Below, one piece after another: positions 53,942-57,916 of a DNA stretch of 57,916 nt. Each line of letters begins with the position of its first letter. The stretch's first letter is position 1. The notes beneath the pieces were generated by a model. That model ran no database searches. It was not told the origin of the DNA and was given only the letters and a program-made list of their open reading frames with translations. This DNA comes from Clostridia bacterium. GTDB taxonomy: Bacteria > Bacillota > Clostridia > Oscillospirales > Acutalibacteraceae. The DNA is taken from the NCBI GenBank assembly GCA_017621885.1, contig JAGASD010000026.1:1-57916 (forward strand), read 5' to 3'. The translations under genes were made by a program, and so were the position numbers.

Positions 53942-55330
53942 ATGATTAAAGAAAAATTAAGCAAAAAGAATTGGTTTATAATTACCCTTTTCTGCTTTAT
54001 GGGTGGTATTGCGTGGAATACGGAGAATATGTATTTCAACACCTTTATCACCAACGAAATTTATGCCGATGTATCCCAATCGGCAATTATGGGCTCCATG
54101 GAAGCTGTAACAGCCGTATCCCGAATGGTAGCCCTCTCGGCTATTGCGGCAGTACTTACCACATTTGTAATGGGTGCACTCAGCGACAGATTGAAAAACC
54201 GAAAGATGTTCATCTCTGTCGGTTACATTCTTTGGGGTATTGTTACGGCAATGTTCGGTTTAATTTCAAAAGAGAACGTTGCAAACCTCTTTAACCTTAC
54301 CGACGAAGCCAAAATACTCGGTTGTACCGTGTGGTTTGTTATCCTCATGGATATTGTCATGACCTTTATGGGCTCAACAAGTAACGATGCCGCTTTCCAG
54401 GCTTGGGTAACAGATGTTACGGTTCCAAGGCAACGACCTGCTGTTGAAACAGTGTTATCCGTTGTGGGGACAATATCATCCTTTGCCGTAACGGGTGTAG
54501 GCAGCTTCGTCCAGGCAGGTACTATCTCCTACAAGCTTTTCTTCGGAGTATTGGGTCTTGTAGTTACCCTGTGCGGTGTGTTAGGTCTTTTCCTCATAAA
54601 AGATCCCCCTCGTACCTTGCAACAAGAAGCCTCCTCAAACTATTGGGCAGATCTTTTCTACGGCTTCAGACCCTCTGTTATAAAAGAAAACTCAAAGCTT
54701 TACCTTACTTTAGCTGCATTCTGCTTTGCAATTGTTGCTTTCCAGGTTTTCTACCCCTACCTTCTTACATATGTTCAATACGTAGTTATCCCCGATAACG
54801 GCGGTGTTGAAAATCTTCTTAAAGCACCCGTTATTATAACCGCAGTAGTTGTTGCTGTTGTTGTGCTCGCGCTGATTGTAACTATGCTCAAGCTCTCAAC
54901 AAAGAAAAAAGGCTTTTGCCTCACAGCCGGTGTTGTTGTGTTAACTTTAGGCTTTTTACTTCTTTCAACAAGCACAAGCATTTATATTATTCTCATAAGC
55001 ATAGTTCCTGTTGTTCTTGGCAATGCGCTTGTTAATATTCTTTTTGGTGCCGCCGTTAAAGACTTTATTCCTGAGGGAAAAGCCGGTCTTTTCCAAGGTA
55101 TCAGAATGATATTTGTTGTGCTTATTCCTATGATTATTGGGCCGTTTATCGGTGAAACAGCCTGCAAATATGCAGCGCGAACCATAATAAACGAGGCAAA
55201 CGCAGAAGTCATTGTACCGGCAAAGGATATGTTCCTTTGGGCAGGTATTGTGTGCGTTTTTGCGCTCATACCCCTTTACTTCCTTATTAAAAAGGGCTTG
55301 GATACAAAAGAAACTGAAAAAGCTGTTTGA
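53942..55330 (+). CDS. MFS transporter
   Basis: The 462-residue protein has about 12 membrane segments with an MFS-like signature after segment 2/3 (MGALSDRLKNRKMF) and NTENMYFNTFITNEI in the first loop. It is shorter than the GPH transporter at 44096 and lacks a long tail. Its place between catabolic genes suggests uptake of the glycan or sugar handled by GH38 and GH127. AAGGAAATAAGAAG lies before the ATG. Confidence 0.88.
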   Translation: MIKEKLSKKNWFIITLFCFMGGIAWNTENMYFNTFITNEIYADVSQSAIMGSMEAVTAVSRMVALSAIAAVLTTFVMGALSDRLKNRKMFISVGYILWGIVTAMFGLISKENVANLFNLTDEAKILGCTVWFVILMDIVMTFMGSTSNDAAFQAWVTDVTVPRQRPAVETVLSVVGTISSFAVTGVGSFVQAGTISYKLFFGVLGLVVTLCGVLGLFLIKDPPRTLQQEASSNYWADLFYGFRPSVIKENSKLYLTLAAFCFAIVAFQVFYPYLLTYVQYVVIPDNGGVENLLKAPVIITAVVVAVVVLALIVTMLKLSTKKKGFCLTAGVVVLTLGFLLLSTSTSIYIILISIVPVVLGNALVNILFGAAVKDFIPEGKAGLFQGIRMIFVVLIPMIIGPFIGETACKYAARTIINEANAEVIVPAKDMFLWAGIVCVFALIPLYFLIKKGLDTKETEKAV

Positions 55331-55341
55331 GGTGACACAAT

Positions 55342-57153
55342 ATGAAAAAATGGAATTTTTATACTTCAAAAGAACTTAAACCCGAGGGTTGGCTCCGTCG
55401 CCAGCTTCAAATCCAGGCGGAGGGTCTGAGCGGAAATCTCCACAAAATATGGCCCGATATCCGCGACAGCAAGTGGATTGGCGGAAACCGTGAGGGCTGG
55501 GAAAGAGTCCCCTACTGGCTCGACGGATTTATCCCCCTCGCATATCTTTTAGAAGATGAAGAAATGATTGCGACGGTTAAAAAATACATAGATGCTATTG
55601 TTTCTGCGCAGGAGGATGACGGTTGGATTTGCCCCTGCAAAAAAGAAAGACGCTCGACGTACGATACCTGGGCAGTACAGCTTATCTGTAAAACACTTAC
55701 GGTATATTACGATTGCTCGGGTGACGAAAAAATTCTTGAGGTAATTCAGAAAATTCTGAAAAACTATTACAACCTGCTCAAAAGCGGCAAAATCCATCTT
55801 TTCAGATGGGGACAATACAGATGGTTTGAAACCTTCATTGCACTCAATTTATTATACGAAAAATATCCCGAGGACTGGATAAAAGACCTTGCAAAAATCT
55901 TAAAGGAACAAGGCTTCGACTACACCACCACAACAGAAAGCTGGAAAAAGCCCAGCCATATCTGGAAATTCAATACACATATTGTAAATATAGCTATGAT
56001 GCTTAAAGCAGAAGCTGTTTCTCACGATTTGTTAGGTGAGAATTATTCGGACAAGGCCGAAAAGCTTCGCACATTTCTTGACAAATACAACGGAACAGCC
56101 TTTGAAGGCTTTACGGGTGACGAGGTACTTTCGGGACTTGACCCCTCAAAGGGCACAGAGCTTTGCGCTGTTGTTGAACAGATGTTTTCTTACGAAGAGC
56201 TTTTTGCCCATACGGGCGAAAACAAATGGGCAGAGCGCCTTGAAATGCTTGCATTCAATGCCCTCCCCGCCACACTCACCGAAGATATGTGGGCTCATCA
56301 GTATGTTCAGCAGGTAAATCAGATTGCCTGCCGGAAGACTATGCTTATAGCTCCCTGGAGCACAAACGGACCTTATGCACACACCTTCGGGCTTGAGCCG
56401 AACTTTGGCTGCTGCACCGCGAACTTCAATCAAGGCTGGCCCAAGCTTGCTCTTTCACCATTTATGCATAAGGGCAACACAATAATCAATTCAATTATGC
56501 TGCCTTCAGTTCTTAATGATAACGGTATTGTAATAAGGCTTGAAACCGAGTACCCCTTCAAGAACAAAATGCACTATTATATAGAGGCGGATAAGGATTT
56601 CAGCTTTGTAATCCGTATACCCTCATTTGCAAAAAGCCTTAAAGTAAACGGTGAAAATGCTGACGTTAAGGACCTTGAATTTGAAATCAAGAAAGGTAAA
56701 ACTGAAATAGAAATTGAATTTACCGCCACCCCCTATTTAAAGACACGTCCCAACAACCTTTACGCTTTGCAAATGGGTTCGTTGCTTTTCTCCGTTCCCG
56801 TTAGCTATGAAAAAGAAATGCGTGAATATGTAAGAAGAGGTGTTGAGCGCAAATTCCCCTACTGCGATTATCAGTTTGTTCCGAAATCGCCTTGGAATTA
56901 CGGTTACGCGGACACAGATTTTGAAATCAAATTCAATTCTGTGAGTGATACACCCTTCTCGCAGGAGAATCCCCCCTTAACCATAAAAGCCAATATGCAA
57001 CAGATTGACTGGGGTCTTAAATTCCCTTATAAATCGATTTGCAGAAAAACACCGAAATCCACAACACCCGTTTCTGACGTTCAAAAAATTGAGCTTTGCC
57101 CTTACGGCTGTACAAGACTGAGAATGACAGAAATGCCAATCCTTAACAAGTAA
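55342..57153 (+). CDS. beta-L-arabinofuranosidase, glycoside hydrolase family 127
   Basis: The 603-residue protein has an alpha/alpha-barrel and beta-sandwich parts. The zinc site typical of GH127 is visible: Glu273 and Cys275 in GTELCAVVEQ, and Cys357-Cys358 in GCCTANFNQGWP, one of which should be the nucleophile. The family removes beta-L-arabinofuranose from plant glycoproteins. No signal peptide. GAGGTGAC precedes the ATG, 12 bases after the MFS stop. Confidence 0.92.
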   Translation: MKKWNFYTSKELKPEGWLRRQLQIQAEGLSGNLHKIWPDIRDSKWIGGNREGWERVPYWLDGFIPLAYLLEDEEMIATVKKYIDAIVSAQEDDGWICPCKKERRSTYDTWAVQLICKTLTVYYDCSGDEKILEVIQKILKNYYNLLKSGKIHLFRWGQYRWFETFIALNLLYEKYPEDWIKDLAKILKEQGFDYTTTTESWKKPSHIWKFNTHIVNIAMMLKAEAVSHDLLGENYSDKAEKLRTFLDKYNGTAFEGFTGDEVLSGLDPSKGTELCAVVEQMFSYEELFAHTGENKWAERLEMLAFNALPATLTEDMWAHQYVQQVNQIACRKTMLIAPWSTNGPYAHTFGLEPNFGCCTANFNQGWPKLALSPFMHKGNTIINSIMLPSVLNDNGIVIRLETEYPFKNKMHYYIEADKDFSFVIRIPSFAKSLKVNGENADVKDLEFEIKKGKTEIEIEFTATPYLKTRPNNLYALQMGSLLFSVPVSYEKEMREYVRRGVERKFPYCDYQFVPKSPWNYGYADTDFEIKFNSVSDTPFSQENPPLTIKANMQQIDWGLKFPYKSICRKTPKSTTPVSDVQKIELCPYGCTRLRMTEMPILNK

Positions 57154-57158
57154 TGAAG

Positions 57159-57193
57159 AAAACCACAAGATGCCGATTACATCTTGTGGTTTT
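57159..57193. terminator. bidirectional terminator
   Basis: A perfect 13-base stem (AAAACCACAAGAT and its complement) with a nine-base loop and flanking T/A runs separates two converging genes. Confidence 0.88.
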
Positions 57194-57198
57194 TGTTT

Positions 57199-57916
57199 TT
57201 ATATCCTTTTCATCAATTTAAAAAACTCTCCATCCTTATCAGCACCGTCAAAAAGCACTTCTGTAAAGCCGTATTTTCTATATAAGTGCAAAGCGTTAAC
57301 GTTGTCTTTATCAACACCGATTGTCATTTCGGTAAAATCCATCTCTTCAGCTTTTCTGATAAGGAATTCAAGAATCTCGCTACCGATACCGCGATTTCTG
57401 TACTCCTTCTTAACAATCATTCTTGAAACGTATACCCTTCTGCCCGGTATTGTGTAATCGGGATCGCCCGTATCTAAAACCAAAGCACCCTCACCGATAA
57501 ACTCTCTGTTTATTTTATAGACAAAAACAAGTCTGTTACCAATCTCGATTTCATCTCTCCATTTTTCAGCAAGGGGTTGAGCCTTCATATTCCAGATGTT
57601 TGCGCACTTGTGGTATTCTTCGGGTTTGAGTGGTTCAATAACTGTGTTGGCAAACTCTGTGAATGCTTTATTTAATACGTTGTATTTCAAATTTGCAATT
57701 TCTTTTAATGAGCGTGTTTTCATAAGATAGCGAACAAATCTGCAACCAAGAAAATACCCCACATCCGAATGTCCCTTATATGAACACCAATCACCGAAAA
57801 AGTCTTGCACACTTTCTTTGTTATCAAGACGGCGGAGATATTCCCTTTTTATTTGATTCTCATTTTTATAGCACCAATCAAGCCACCCGTCTTTATCCTG
57901 ATGATAAAACTCATCA
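57199..57916 (-). CDS. protease-like domain fused to GNAT acetyltransferase (5' end missing)
   Basis: The frame is open up to the right window edge, so the start lies outside. The visible first part (about 80 residues: DEFYHQDKDGWLDWC, REYLRRLDNKESVQDFFGDW, GYFLGCRFV) resembles the end of DUF2268-type putative zinc proteases. The following part is a GNAT domain (VYVSRMIVKKEYRNRGIGSEI, VNALHLYRKYGFTEV). A GTG at 57810 could give a shorter protein but would cut into the first domain. The function is unknown. Confidence 0.75.
   Translation of the reverse strand, partial: DEFYHQDKDGWLDWCYKNENQIKREYLRRLDNKESVQDFFGDWCSYKGHSDVGYFLGCRFVRYLMKTRSLKEIANLKYNVLNKAFTEFANTVIEPLKPEEYHKCANIWNMKAQPLAEKWRDEIEIGNRLVFVYKINREFIGEGALVLDTGDPDYTIPGRRVYVSRMIVKKEYRNRGIGSEILEFLIRKAEEMDFTEMTIGVDKDNVNALHLYRKYGFTEVLFDGADKDGEFFKLMKRI

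Overview
The window reads as a low-GC, spore-forming gut-type Clostridia, most likely Oscillospiraceae/Ruminococcaceae. The reasons are A+T-rich coding, GGAGG-type ribosome sites, the sporulation genes sigG and spoVAE, dockerin-like surface proteins, LytTR regulators and glycan-degrading enzymes. The species is inferred from gene content only.

Layout. (1) 1-4790, minus strand: two tandem consensus promoters point off the left edge and look like rRNA operon promoters. They lie just after an operon of LCP-like protein, transglutaminase-like protein, folE, folP, folB and folK. (2) 4.8-24 kb, minus strand: the most unusual part. Three operons carry three A/B pairs of membrane-anchored proteins that share an ectodomain with a histidine kinase in the same cluster. 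They also encode two secreted proteins with dockerin-like tails (an LRR protein and a papain-like protease), a two-component system, an MacB/FtsX-type ABC exporter, an alpha/beta hydrolase and a rhomboid. Three genes of this cluster are broken by one-base changes in A6/A7 tracts. (3) 23.9-38.2 kb, minus strand: two LytTR modules, an HTH regulator, a GH5 enzyme, two long ECF-like sigma factors, an ABC-2 transporter and a second two-component system. (4) 38.3-46.3 kb: VanY-type carboxypeptidase with FN3 domains, spoVAE, a small membrane peptide, a lipoprotein, sigG, a GNAT acetyltransferase, a cytidylate-kinase-like protein and a GPH transporter. (5) 46.4-57.2 kb, plus strand: a methyltransferase, a GNAT and a glycan-use locus (putative TIM-barrel hydrolase, GH38, metallophosphoesterase, MFS transporter, GH127). 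A GNAT fusion protein runs off the right edge.

How it may work together. A 16-base box with two ACACA half-sites 11 bases apart sits 9 bases before the -10 hexamer of four promoters: one for each A/B operon, and one for the second response regulator. This is the geometry expected of an OmpR/PhoB-type activator. I infer a regulon in which a two-component system controls a set of kinase-less copies of its own sensor ectodomain plus secreted dockerin-like proteins. I do not recognise this arrangement as a described system. Both LytTR operons carry direct repeats with a 21-base period near their promoters, and both sigma-factor genes share a promoter-like pattern, so several regulators here appear to control themselves. 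Apart from the left edge (1-360), no stretch longer than 300 bases lacks a gene. I saw no tRNA, CRISPR array, insertion sequence or prophage.
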